A DNA stretch of 64,000 bases, taken from the NCBI GenBank assembly GCA_029964075.1, contig CM057129.1, positions 12,577,430 to 12,641,429 on the forward strand, in the 5' to 3' direction. A model generated the notes under the pieces. The model worked only from the letters and a program-made list of their open reading frames with translations. It searched no databases and was not told the origin of the DNA. Made by a program: the position numbers and the translations under genes. Below, piece by piece: positions 10,946-22,400 of the stretch (positions within the stretch are counted from its first letter, which is position 1; every line of letters starts with the position of its first letter). Origin of the DNA: Patiria pectinifera. Its lineage: Eukaryota; Echinodermata; Asteroidea; Valvatida; Asterinidae.

Positions 10946-13900
10946 TTTAACAATAGTGTGACGTCATATAGCAATGGTTTAAACACAGATAGTTGTTTTT
11001 ATATTGATATTTCCAACATAGCCCTAAAGGGGTCAGAACTTGGTGGCCTAAATTACTAGCCTTCATCTACAGTGTGCACATGATGTTCATGGTTGCACAG
11101 CTGCAGCATGATAACAGTTTGTTAATGCTTCCCTCTAATTCGAATTGTATGCTTACCTTTTCAGGCGAGTATTAAAGTGGGCCCTTAAACATGCGAGATG
11201 TTAGAATACACTGAATGAAGAGGCCAGTCTTTTCAAATAGTTGGACCATTGTTGGACATGTACCAGTCTAGTTTTTACCCTCATTTTGAAATCACTTGAC
11301 TTCCCTCTCATGTGCGAAATATTGAAGGAAAGTTTCCTTTACAAATTGAATTGAGTCTGCAAACTTGGTTGGTGAAATACTGAGGACCTCTTCTTTGCCC
11401 AATGGAATTTTTGGAGAAATTTGCTGGCTATTAAGAGTGAGTACTAAAGTTGGCCTGATTTAGTTGTGCACGTCTCAGAGCACTCCAGGTCCCAGTCTGC
11501 CATTCCCTGTGATATAATCATGGAGAAATATAATACGCATGAGTAGACACTTATTTGAATAACAAAACCTGTTATCGTTGAGGTCGCCCTATGCCTAGCG
11601 GTTGTATTCTGAAACGTACCTGTCACTATGGGAGTCAAATAGATATTTCCAAGTGTATTTTGACGGAAAGTGTGTGAGCTTAGAGCCAGTTTATTTGTCA
11701 CGTCATACGTATATACCCTTGACAGAGCAACAGCGTCGCCATTCCCCGAAATTATAAGGAGCCGTATAATAAGTCCGACGTCTCATAAGTCCGAAATTTC
11801 GGACTATGAGCTGAGGCGTCGGACCGAGGCGTCGGACTTATGAGTGGACCCCGAATTTAAAGCGCACGCGCCACGACCCAGATTCCAAAACTGGCACCTG
11901 ACAGTAAATTTTATTTAGAAAGTAGAAACACGTCTGCCTTTCGTCCCAACCATCTAGGCCATTGTTCCTCCCCCGCCTGCACATGTGGTTTGCATGCACT
12001 ACCTATTTTCCCCCTCGAAAATACCTGCGGCACTTGACGAGCTCATTGTGTTCCCAGGTGCACCGGAATCTGTACTTTCAGTCCTATTGTCTACTTGGAA
12101 TGCCGCAGTCGAGGCCGTCTGGACTACAGCAATGAACCTGCTGATATTTGGCTTACAATATTCTTTTCAATCATTATCCGCTGGCCCTGTGCCCAGAACG
12201 TTCGGCCACCAATCAAAACCTAGCAAAGCCCATACACCGATAAATGCTCGACATGTTTCAACTTAATTGGCGTTTGCGCTGTTGGATGATGTATAAAATC
12301 AATAAACACAAGAAAATTAAAAAACAAGTCAACGCCTCCAGAGATTTAATTTCTGCAGGATATTACTCCCTATTAAAATGGTTATACGCTTCTTAAGGCC
12401 AAAAAAAAGTTTTGAGTTACAAACGCAGAGTGGTCGGGCCGACAACTATTTCATTGTACACCTCCATCAGTTATGAATAATTCAACGTCAGAACAAAGAA
12501 TCACGAAAGTTTAACCTTTTCAGTACAAGCAAAAGAGTGCAAATTATTTCTTTTTTCTATCAAAAAGTTTTCTTCCAATTTGTATCTGCAGGGGGCATTT
12601 CATCCGTCAGGCGTTTTACCATTCAACAGAATGAAAAAAAAAACCATGTCGTTGATTTTGCAAGAACTGTTTGCGGGATCCCTGAGTATTTACTTTTGGT
12701 CAAAAGTTCCACAGACGCTTTTCCTTTTCACAGGCGTTGGCATTCTAGTTCAATGTCAACCCAGTAGCGGCTTTGCTGTACCGGTAACGACATGGTACAC
12801 CGACTCGATCAGATGGGGTACAAAGCAACACGTGCAGAGCTCTATTGACACAATCTCATTTCTAAAGTTTGTAAAGCACACGATTCGAGTGGGAATTCAC
12901 AGCCGCAGACTGAGTTGAGGACCAGCCGTTTTAATAAAAAACTCTTTCAATTGAATACAGGGAGAATCAAAAAGAAAATCACTGAATTAGAACAAAAATA
13001 TCTTTCAAAAAAAATGATGTGGCCGGCTCCATTTCATAAAAACACACAGCCATATTAAAGAACATGTTTTATATTTACTAGTAGTTGTGAACATTTCACG
13101 GAATTTGCATAGATAACTTGGTTTTCACATTTAAAACACAAACTCTGACATAAAGGAAATAATATTTCACTCTTGATTAAAATGATGAAAATATCATTCG
13201 TATTTGAATGCTTGCGTGTAAATCTGTAATTCTCACTCAGCTCAATAGCTTCCAACAAACGAATTGACTAACGGAGAGATATGATGATTTGTGGAGCTGC
13301 TATACCGCAGCAAAAAAAGAAACATATTTTTTTTTTACCCAAGGGGCTGCTGTTTCCAAAGGGTCTATTGGGTAAACTAGACAGCACTCAGCGAGCGCAA
13401 ACCTCCGCCAAGGATGAACAATTCCCCGCCAAAATCGTTAGTACACCGGAAAAAAAATACTCCCATTTCCACTGGACTTCCATATTTTATTGCACATTTC
13501 AAATTTCAACAGGAATGCTCATATTCTGAAGTTGTCGAAACTAGCATTGTTGGCCGCTTTCTGCTAATCCGTCCTGGTATGTTGTTTAAGCCGTAATACG
13601 ACGTGGAATGCGGTCTGTGGGCCGTGCAGCTGTTCCGCACAAAGGCCGCTGTGCAGTCATGCGTGTAAGCCGGTAAAGCGAGGCATGATAATCCCGGCGT
13701 CAAGGGGTTAATGTGCAGTTGTGGAATCAGGCCATATCTCCCAAACCCAGATCCGGATCATTCCAAAATCTAATCCATTTGAACTTATACCAAGAACCAC
13801 CCCTGCAAAAAATATTCATGAAAATCCGTCCATTACTTTTTGTTATCTTGTTAGCAGACAAACCAACCAACCATCCAAAAAACAAACAAACAAACAAACA

Positions 13901-14734
13901 AACAAATAACAAACAGACCAACGCCGATGAAAACATAACCTCCTTGGCGGACTTCTTCGTGCTATGTGGTTGCGTTTTTCAAAGGTGTTCAACACCATTT
14001 GCTATGAATAAGCTTAATTCAGTGTAGTTCGAATCAGAATAGGAGGCGATTTACCATATTTCCTACTGGGTTCTGTTATTTAGATTGCGGATACAATAAC
14101 CCTTTAAACGAGTTTTATGATTAAATGTGATGCTGTCATTAGTAAAAACTATTTTATTTTGTTTAATGTAATTAACAGCGCTAAATTACTAAAACGGCAC
14201 AGTTCGGCTTGCATTTGAAATAAATCTCATCAATTTCATCAATCTCATCACTTTATGACCTACACAATTCCGAGTACAATCTTGGAGTTTATCATTGACA
14301 TCAGCCTAAGCTTAAGTATCTCTAATTTCCACAGTGACTGATTTTTAGCCGAGTTCTGTTTTGTAAGTATTGAGGTTTGGTTTAAATCTTCCTAACATTG
14401 GTCTTACCACATCAACACCATGAAGAACACTCGGTACCAAATTTTGACATGATAACCAAAGGGGAAAATCCTGTTCAAAAATTGATGACTAATACAATTT
14501 GATGGCATCTCTCAATTGCCTAAAACCGACCAAAACATTCCCTCACATCACTGCGGCTATCAATATTTTAGGGAAATTTGTGGCAGCATGATGACGCGTA
14601 TTTTGATGAAGTTAGAACAGATCACGTATCCGAAATTGACAAATGACTGATGCATTCGACTATTATAGAAAGCTGTACAGGTTGTTTGAATCATTGTACA
14701 AGCAAAATACTCAACATTCATTCAATACCAAACT
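10946..14734. other. region without a recognised gene
   Basis: No exon with family similarity was found on either strand. It contains a palindromic cluster of gtccga motifs (11765-11845) and an (aaac)n microsatellite (about 13878-13910). ORFs of 80-112 codons at 11985-12266 and 12580-12918 show no domain and are probably chance. The 5' exon of the protease and the last MSH3 exon could be hidden between here and 19.2 kb. Confidence 0.5.
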
Positions 14735-15175
14735 ACTACGTGTCAAACCATGTCATACTTTTGATCCTAAATAACCAAATTTCAGATCATGTAAACAAGG
14801 CATGACAAAGTTTAGGAGCGAGTTTCATCAGCTTTGTGCGAGAGGGTGAGATTTAAACGCCATACGAAAAAAAAAACCGGTGAGACGGTGACGGAAGGCC
14901 CGTACTGCGGCCGAAAGCTTCTGAAGTTTTGTTGCGCCAAACGAATCGAAGAGGTGTGCAATCACATCAGGGGTGATCCTGCGCCTTCAGAAGCTTTCGG
15001 CCGCAGCACCCGCCTTCTGCCACCTTATCCAGCGCTGTATCGACATTGGAGGGTGCCAAGTCGAAAGCAGTAAATTCTGAAAGTTTCGTACGGCGTTTAA
15101 ATGCCACCCCTTGCGCATAGCTGATGAAACTGCATACAATTCGTCATGTCCTGTTTATTTAGGATCAAACTAGAG
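14735..15175. mobile_element. foldback element (long imperfect inverted repeat)
   Basis: The flanks cttttgatcctaaataa and ttatttaggatcaaa are inverted, as are ctgcggccgaaagcttctga (14905) and its complement (14985). Pairing continues with gaps through gtttcatcagct and tttaaacgcc. Total length about 440 bp; non-coding. Confidence 0.75.
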
Positions 15176-15269
15176 TAAGACAATACATGTATTTATTTTT
15201 GGAAACGTATAGTAGCAGAACTGAACAAGTTCAAAGTTACAGTTCAACCGTACGATTACCAGAGCTAAA

Positions 15270-15590
15270 GGCATTTTAGGGTCGCTTGCGTTTTGATATC
15301 CCAAAAGTAACCTACCGAATTACTTCAAAAATCTGATTTGGATTAAAGATCGTAATGGTACAAAACCCCGTGAAACACCACCGTCCAGTTTGCTGTCATT
15401 TGGAAGAAATCGAGAAATGTATAATTTCCCAAGCGTTGGGAAAAGGCGAAATCGTGTTCATGGTTCCGCATTTAGACGCCGTTTTTATCAAAATGTCACT
15501 GAGCTGAAATTTCAACAGGTTGCGCCATGAATATTCTTCTTTAGATTTTGAGTGGTGTTATTATTGTAAACGAATAAAAGGTACGAAAGG
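15270..15590. mobile_element. old copy of the TTAA-flanked MITE family
   Basis: Scattered matches (ggattaaa, gtgaaa, agctgaaa, cttctttagattttgag, aaacgaa) follow the order seen in the better copies at 24781-25357 and 34342-34840. Diverged; ends not clear. Confidence 0.45.
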
Positions 15591-16814
15591 CACTTGATCA
15601 CAGATACATTTGTACCTTTATTATGAACATGACTTACCCGGTAAGGGTGGCCATATCTATTATTGAAGTCACTCATCTCCATGTTGTATCACAAACCGAA
15701 ATCGTTAAATCCTTTTTTTGTTCGTCCAAGTATCAGGTTGTACTATGAACCCTTATGTGAAAGAACCCTTTATGAACATGTTCTATTTGTATAGCAATGG
15801 CGTTGTGAGCTGTGAAATTCTGTTGAAAGAAAAACTAGTCCATTGAGTTCTCCCCTTTACAGAAGCACCCAACTGTGACATCGTGCCTTGTCGTCACTTA
15901 AATAGGCTACATTCTACATTGATGTGAAATACACATACTGGTCACATGTAACTATACCACGCTGGGATTCCAATATTGCCGCCTCTGGCGCAAGAAAACA
16001 CTATATTTTCCCTTTTTTGGAGACAATTTTCTTTGTTTGAAGTTGGGTAAGGCCAACGTTTTGACAAGTCCTGCATGAATAAAATGGAAATTTTTGTTTT
16101 GAAATGTTTTTGCCATAAAGAAAAAAACCCACAAAATTTAGACAAAATCACGTCCAAGGAGTTGGTATAGAGTGGGCCCTCTTGTGGTGACCTTGGATGC
16201 CAAAGGTCGTTTGATATGATGACATTAAAGTATGAACCCAAAGCATACATTGCAGTAAGTAATGTGACAACTTAATTCGCGCGTGAACTTTTCGTAGCAG
16301 ACCATGCCATAAGACGGCAATGTAAAAACGCAAACCGAAAGCACAAACAAGCCTATTTTCTATAATACACAATGTTTTAATTACATCTTATGAAGTAGCT
16401 GTATAGTTACGAAAGCTAATGCCATATTCATTTTAAGTTTGATTAGTCTTTAAAGTGTTACCTTCTCTATATAAGTGTATTGTTTTTTAATGCCAATGTT
16501 GTTTTCAATTCATCACAAGTACAAAACAAAAGTCATCTGGCCTTTAAAAAGTTTACCCAACTTCATCTATTCCATGTTTACAAAAAGTGAACAAAAGCAC
16601 CAGCATTTCGTCAATCCTTTGCTCGTACGACTCTCGCCCAAAATACAGTCAACTTGAAGAATGAGGGTCCCAAGTTGTGGAATTCCCTAGATGTTTCTAT
16701 AAAAAAAATATATTGACTCTTCCATTATTTAAACAAAAAAAATAAGGCCAAACTACTTACTGATGAGTCACTTTATATACTAAAAAATTAGTCTACTTGT
16801 TTACATGTCTCATG
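15591..16814. other. no recognised feature
   Basis: AT-rich sequence on both strands. ORFs up to 102 codons on the minus strand have no recognisable domain or splice context. Confidence 0.4.
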
Positions 16815-17102
16815 GGCCTTATTCACGAGTTGGCCATATGGAATTGAAAGTAATTTTTGGGACTTGCGAAGAGAAATGAAAACAACTTAATGTTTAATAA
16901 ATTCCAGTCGGCTTCAATGAATAATTTAACAGTGTAAGTAAACATTCTCTTATGTTTAAAGCCATATAAAAAAAAAAATGGCACTAAAATAAGGCTGCAT
17001 TGTGCCTGCATAAAAAAGTCTGGCACCATCCCACTAACAGTTAACAATTAATGAAATACATTCAGGGAACTTGACAAAAATGGCCAACTCGGAATAAGGC
17101 CA
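16815..17102. mobile_element. MITE with ggccttattcacgagttggcca ends
   Basis: The left end ggccttattc..gagttggcca and right end tggccaactcggaataaggc form inverted repeats of about 21 bp with few mismatches. The 288-bp body is AT-rich and non-coding. Confidence 0.75.
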
Positions 17103-17583
17103 AGACTTGTCCTTTTTGTTTTGTATGTGTTTTTTTGTGTGTCAATGTACATGTAATTGTCAATTAATATTAATGGGGGTACCTACTCGACAAGCATTTG
17201 CTTCTTGGAGACCCCCATCCACATTTATTTTTTATTTTCGTATATATTGTGTAAACACCAATTATATGTAAAATAAAAGAATGAATGAATGAAAAAAATA
17301 TGAAACAGTGGCACGCGGTTCGAATGACCTGTGAAAAATTCAGGCATTCGTTTGTCATTCATCTATATAAGTACTGTTATTTGCGACCTGTCTTGTGATC
17401 CAACGTAAACTTGACTCAAAAGTGATTTCAGATCTATAATTAATCACATTTCAATTTTATTCACATTCAAAAGATGAATAATTTGCCTTCTGGTAAATAT
17501 AACTATTTCAGAATCAGTTCGATGAAAAGACAACCTTTTCCCAACGAGTCTTTACTGAAAAATCAAAACGATAAACGGAGATT

Positions 17584-17787
17584 ATGAATGAATTTACAGG
17601 TGTATCCAACGTAATTGTGGGTGGGCCCACACCCATCGGCCGACCGCGCAAGACTTGGCAGAGCTCCGTGTCAGATGACATGCGACTGCTTGGAGTCAAT
17701 GCGAGGGACACGACGGACAGGCCCAAGTGGAGGAGAGCCATAGCAAGAAAGCAGGCCAACCCAGAACAGACTGGACAACGGCCTTAA
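17584..17787 (+). pseudogene. fragment of non-LTR retrotransposon ORF (C-terminal end)
   Basis: Reads GPTPIGRPRKTWQSSVSDDM then RLLGVNARD..DRPKWRRAI. GRPRKTWQ..V..D(M/L)..LG..A.DR..WR is the recurrent C-terminal signature of many LINE reverse-transcriptase ORFs in animals. Only about 65 residues survive, with no RT core. Confidence 0.75.
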
Positions 17788-17917
17788 AACCGACATGATG
17801 ATCCCAAAAATATCAAAGAAGTTAAGAACATGCTCTATTATTACAGATGTGGTCTTAAAAGTTCTTGATTATGTTTTATAAAACCGTAATGCACCCATAA
17901 AAGGTCAGATTATGCTG

Positions 17918-18175
17918 ATATCCGCTCCGTTCACGAGTACCCCCTCACCGGCAAAGAAAGTACAGTTAGGGGTGACTGACCGACGCCATCTTGCCCGACT
18001 GCAAGTTTGCCTCGACGCGCGGCGGTACCACTGCGCGTACATAGTACAAATCCCCTGGTGTACATACATCACACACAAGGAACCGTGCTCGTCAACCAAC
18101 TAAATGTCCAGCCCATGGGACGTTGTTGCTAGGTAAAAGGGCGCCCTCTTTCGTTGGCGCACGGAGCCCATAGAG
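17918..18175 (+). repeat. interspersed repeat, copy 1 of an inverted pair
   Basis: Begins gatatccgctccgttcac, continues gtaccccctcaccggcaaag and ends in ..cacggagcccatag. The same sequence lies inverted at 20025-20283, 1.85 kb apart. No coding sequence recognised. Confidence 0.8.
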
Positions 18176-18579
18176 CCTGGAATAATATGCGCAACTAATA
18201 ATACTTCAAAACTAAAGCGACTTTAAAAAAAACGTGTCGGTGTAACACCATAACATGCTCAATTATGCTTGTTTTGATGTACAAAAATTGGTTATGGTGT
18301 TCTTGGTGTTTTCTGACGAGCATCCCCACAATTGGACAAAAGATGATCTTTTTGCTCTGCAAAGAAAAGAACAAAAACCACAAGAGGAATTTAGCTTATT
18401 AAGTAATAGAAAGTGCAAACTTTGAACAACTGAAAGTTACTATTGGCATCTGAACCTTGCCAAACTGTATTACAGAGTGAGTAAAAAAAAAGCAGAACCC
18501 AAATCCCAAAATTATATTTCATATTTAAAAAAATATGTATCACCAAACATAATAAAGACTGGAAAGCAAATTTCATTAG

Positions 18580-18962
18580 CTACTTTTAGATGAAAAAAAT
18601 TACCGAAATTGCTCAATCCGTTTGAAGAATGAATAACACCATTTAAATGCAATTACCCTAAAACCTCTTTCCTCCAAAAATGCGATTTCAAGAATCGTTG
18701 TCACAATTGCCTTCAAATATCACCAGCGATAAAGCCTCAGTTTAAAAGTGAAAAATATTCAACAATGTCCTTTTGAAGGCCCGTCTTTAAAAAAAAGGGG
18801 ATTTTATAAATCACATTGTTTGCCTTACCAGGGTTGTTAATAAAGATATTGTGTACTGTAGTTGTTGAAACAGGCATTCCGTGTCATTCCTTTGTTGTTC
18901 CTCATTGCGTTTAAAAGTGAACAGATTGAGCAATTTCATTAATTTTTCCATCTAATAGGAAG
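18580..18962. mobile_element. MITE-like element with gaaattgctcaatc ends
   Basis: The left segment ttttagatgaaaaaaattac..gaaattgctcaatc is mirrored at the right by gattgagcaatttc..aatttttccatctaa, giving inverted repeats of about 35 bp with gaps. Non-coding body. Confidence 0.65.
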
Positions 18963-19237
18963 GTATGAAATTGGCTTTCAAGTCATTATTATATTTGGGG
19001 CTTAAATTTTTTTTTTAATATGAAAAATATTTTATTTGGATTTGGGCTCCACTTTTTTGAATAAGCCTGTACAATTCTATCTTTAAGTAAAAAAAAAAAA
19101 CCACTTATGTAGTTATTTGCATTTCCAATTTTTGTATATAATTTTAGGTAATAAGGTGACTTGACTTTTAGGAATAAAGATATATACTTTTTTTGGGGGG
19201 GTAGGGGGTTGGAAGATGGCGCATCATTTTCAAGTAC

Positions 19238-19406
19238 CTGGTTGCCAAGACAACCTCCTCCAGATCATGCGCCTTCACGGCGGCCATCTTGATGACCTCC
19301 GCGGGGATCTCCGCAAGTCTGGCGACGTTTAGACCATAACTTCTAGCCGCCATACCGGGTACCAGTTGGTACAAGAAAGTAATGATGTCCACCGTGTCAT
19401 CTTTTT
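19238..19406 (-). CDS. MSH3: MSH3 exon 21: C-terminal ATPase edge and dimer helices
   Basis: Codes for [35 protein letters not shown] and [18 protein letters not shown]. It matches the [17 protein letters not shown] block conserved in eukaryotic MutS homologues. Donor CAG|GTACTT leaves phase 2, so one more exon is expected. If unspliced it would end after YLKMMRHLPT..YLYS at a stop near 19168; that tail does not resemble MSH3. Confidence 0.92.
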
Positions 19407-22400
19407 CTATCAGCAAAATAAAAGTAGAAAATATCTAATTCAAAATTTAAAGGGAATATACAATATTTCCTTCATTTTCAGAAGTGGATGGATTTGGGGG
19501 TTAGTATTTTATAGTAAATAATGTTACACTGACTGGTTTCACCTTTTGTGTTTGTAGATGCTGGAAAAAACCAAGAAAATTATTGTTCGTGAAGTCTGGT
19601 TCCCTGATCCTACTTCAGACAAAACAGAGCAATTTATAGACATCGGGGAAATGTAAGCTCAGGAAACCAGTCTAGCTGTCTTGTACCCGTTCACAGATGT
19701 GTAACTGATTGCAAAAAAAGTGAACTTAATTTGGACAGTATTTAAACAAAGGCCAGTTTTTTCCAACGATGGTCAGCTGACCATCGTTGAAATTTGATAC
19801 ACAAATTCCACCATTCTTGAAAATGTCAGTACACCAGGTGCCATGATTTTACAGGATGCTTTAGATTGTCATTCACTAACAGTCCAGTAAGGTATTTCAT
19901 AATAATTTGGTTGTTTGATGTTTGCAAATGTTGGATATTGCCTTTAAAACCATGAAAAAAGAGCTAGAAATTATATACAAAATTTTACTTTTTGAAGTTT
20001 TGATACAAAAATGGCAGGCAGCGATGCAAGCCTATGGGCTCCGTGCGCCGAAAAAAGGGGGCGCCCTTTTACCTAGCAAAGACGTCCCATGGGCGGGACA
20101 TTTCGCTGGTTGACGCGCACCGTTCCTTGTGTGTGAAGCACGTCACCAGGAGATTTGTACTATGTACATGCAGTGGCCGCGATTTGCGGCAAATGAATTG
20201 CAGTCAGGCAAGATGGCGTCAGTCGGTCACCCCCAACTGTACTCTCTTTGCCGGTGAGGGGGTACTTGTGAACGGAGCGGATACCCAGCAAAGCACACAA
20301 ACTATTCTGCTTTTGTTAATAGCTCATGTGGTATCATCACTGTGCAAGCTAATTCTAAAACCCAATCTTCATAAACCCACTCAAAAGACGGTTACAGATA
20401 CATGAAGTCAACGAGTTTCAACACTTGTTGCGACAACTGGGGCATCGGAGGGGAGATAACCTCTTAGGGGGTGGGGTTTAAATTGGTAAAGATGGGAGGG
20501 GATGGCTCTACCTTTTTCATCTTCATGTAGCAGGAATGACATGTGATAGTTGGTCACGTGGTCTGGGAACTGCCTCTCCAGCTCTGCTAATGGTGGATAG
20601 TGGGTTACAAACAGTAACAGACACTGCACCTTATAAGGAAAACAAAAATGTGAAAACTTTAATTATTGGGAGTCAGGTTGGCATAACGGCACTTTTTTCG
20701 TCTTTCACCGCTGTGGCCCCAGTTCGAATCCCACCTGGGCCAATATGTGGATAGGGTTTTCAGTCCCTGTCTGATTCCGTGGGTTTTCCCCAGAGTGTTC
20801 CTTTGGACATTTCCTCCCACCTCTGACACTGTAACTTCTTCTCATTGTCTTCTCTTCACAGGTTTCTTCAGGCTTGTGAGGTACAATGCCTAGGGCGCTT
20901 TTGAGGAATCCTTGGTTTCATTACCAGAAATGATTAATAATATCAATAATAATAATAATGTCACTGTCAGATATTCCGAGAATGCATTTCAGCATAATCT
21001 TAATTTTTGTTTAAGATTTTTTTCTGCACCCCGGGATAGTGTGCATCCCCCATTCTCTTTCAATCAGTCGAACCCTGCTAACGCACCTCTTGAATGAAGT
21101 GTCTTGCCGTGGCCAGCGCGATGGCCACACCGTCGTGGGTGCTGGTCCCCCGGCCCAGCTCATCCAGAATGACCAAGCTCCGTGGAGTGGCTCGGCTCAG
21201 AATGTCCGAGGCTTCTTGTAGCTCGACCATGAAAGTGCTGCGACGCTGCGACAGGTTGTCAGAGGCGCCCATTCTATGAACAGAATCCGTGTGTTTGATG
21301 TTAAAACTATAATCAAAATAATCTGCAAAAATTCAACTATGGCTGGCACTAAATTTTGCCCAGTGTCGCATTCGTGACTTCAGATATGAAAGGCATAATA
21401 GGTCTCACTTGCTCTGCAGGCAATATTCGTTTCCATTATTATCACCACTGAAAATCCAAAGAAGAATCTCCAGTGTCGCATTCGTGACTTCAGATATGAA
21501 AGGCATAATAGGTCTCACTTGCTCTGCAGGCAATATTCGTTTCCATTATTATCACCACTGAAAATCCAAAAAAGAATCTTAAAAACTTCACATGTTGAAG
21601 TTTCAGCTCAGTGGATAATACACTTTCACGAAAACGCTGCACATCCATTCACAACTTTTTGATCACGAAACAGCATTTTGTTAATATTATTCTTTGTTTC
21701 CAAAAATTGGTAAATTGACTGATTGTTGGAAATCGCCAGTACATTTCTTGATTTCTTCTAAATGACAGCAAGCCAGACGGAATAATTTCACAGAGTGTTT
21801 GGTACCAGTAGGATCTTTAATCCAAGTTAATCCTAGGTTACTTTTGGGATAAATGCAAATGATCCTTTATGCCTTTAAGGGGGAGGTATAATTTTTGGTG
21901 GTATGTTGGTGTGTTGGTTACTCATTTTAAGCAATTGGCCCCACTTCCACCAGCACAAATTCTAGTACATCCCGTCCCACCATCTCCTGATGACGAACCT
22001 TGTATATATAGCATCCACCACGCCTAGGCTGACCGACTCCGCCGGTACCCAGCAGCCAATCTGAGCCATGATAGTAATCAACGCTACCTGCCGGATGTAG
22101 CTGCTCTTACCGCCCATGTTGGGACCGGTGATGATCATACAACGTTGACCTGACCCCTGAAGCATCGTAGTGTGGAGAAAAAAAAGAAAGAAAAAGATTG
22201 AGACAAACTTTACGCTTTACATTTACACAGTTTACATGAGAGACTATTACGTGAAACTCCCTTTAGCCAAAAACGCTGGATTCTTCTCACCAATTTCACT
22301 ACTGTGACCCCCGCCAGCTGTAGGGTCCCTAGGGTCAGTGACCATTAGCTGTGGTATTTGCCCTATCAATCACAGCATATGCATCGGCCATCTGGCATGA

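Noticed and set aside
12580..12918. 112-codon plus-strand ORF
   Set aside because: No recognisable domain, no splice or promoter context, and composition like its surroundings.
19168..19237. Read-through of MSH3 exon 21 as its natural C-terminus
   Set aside because: The donor CAG|GTACTT fits well, and the added residues (YLKMMRHLPT...) do not resemble the family's end, though this cannot be excluded without cDNA.
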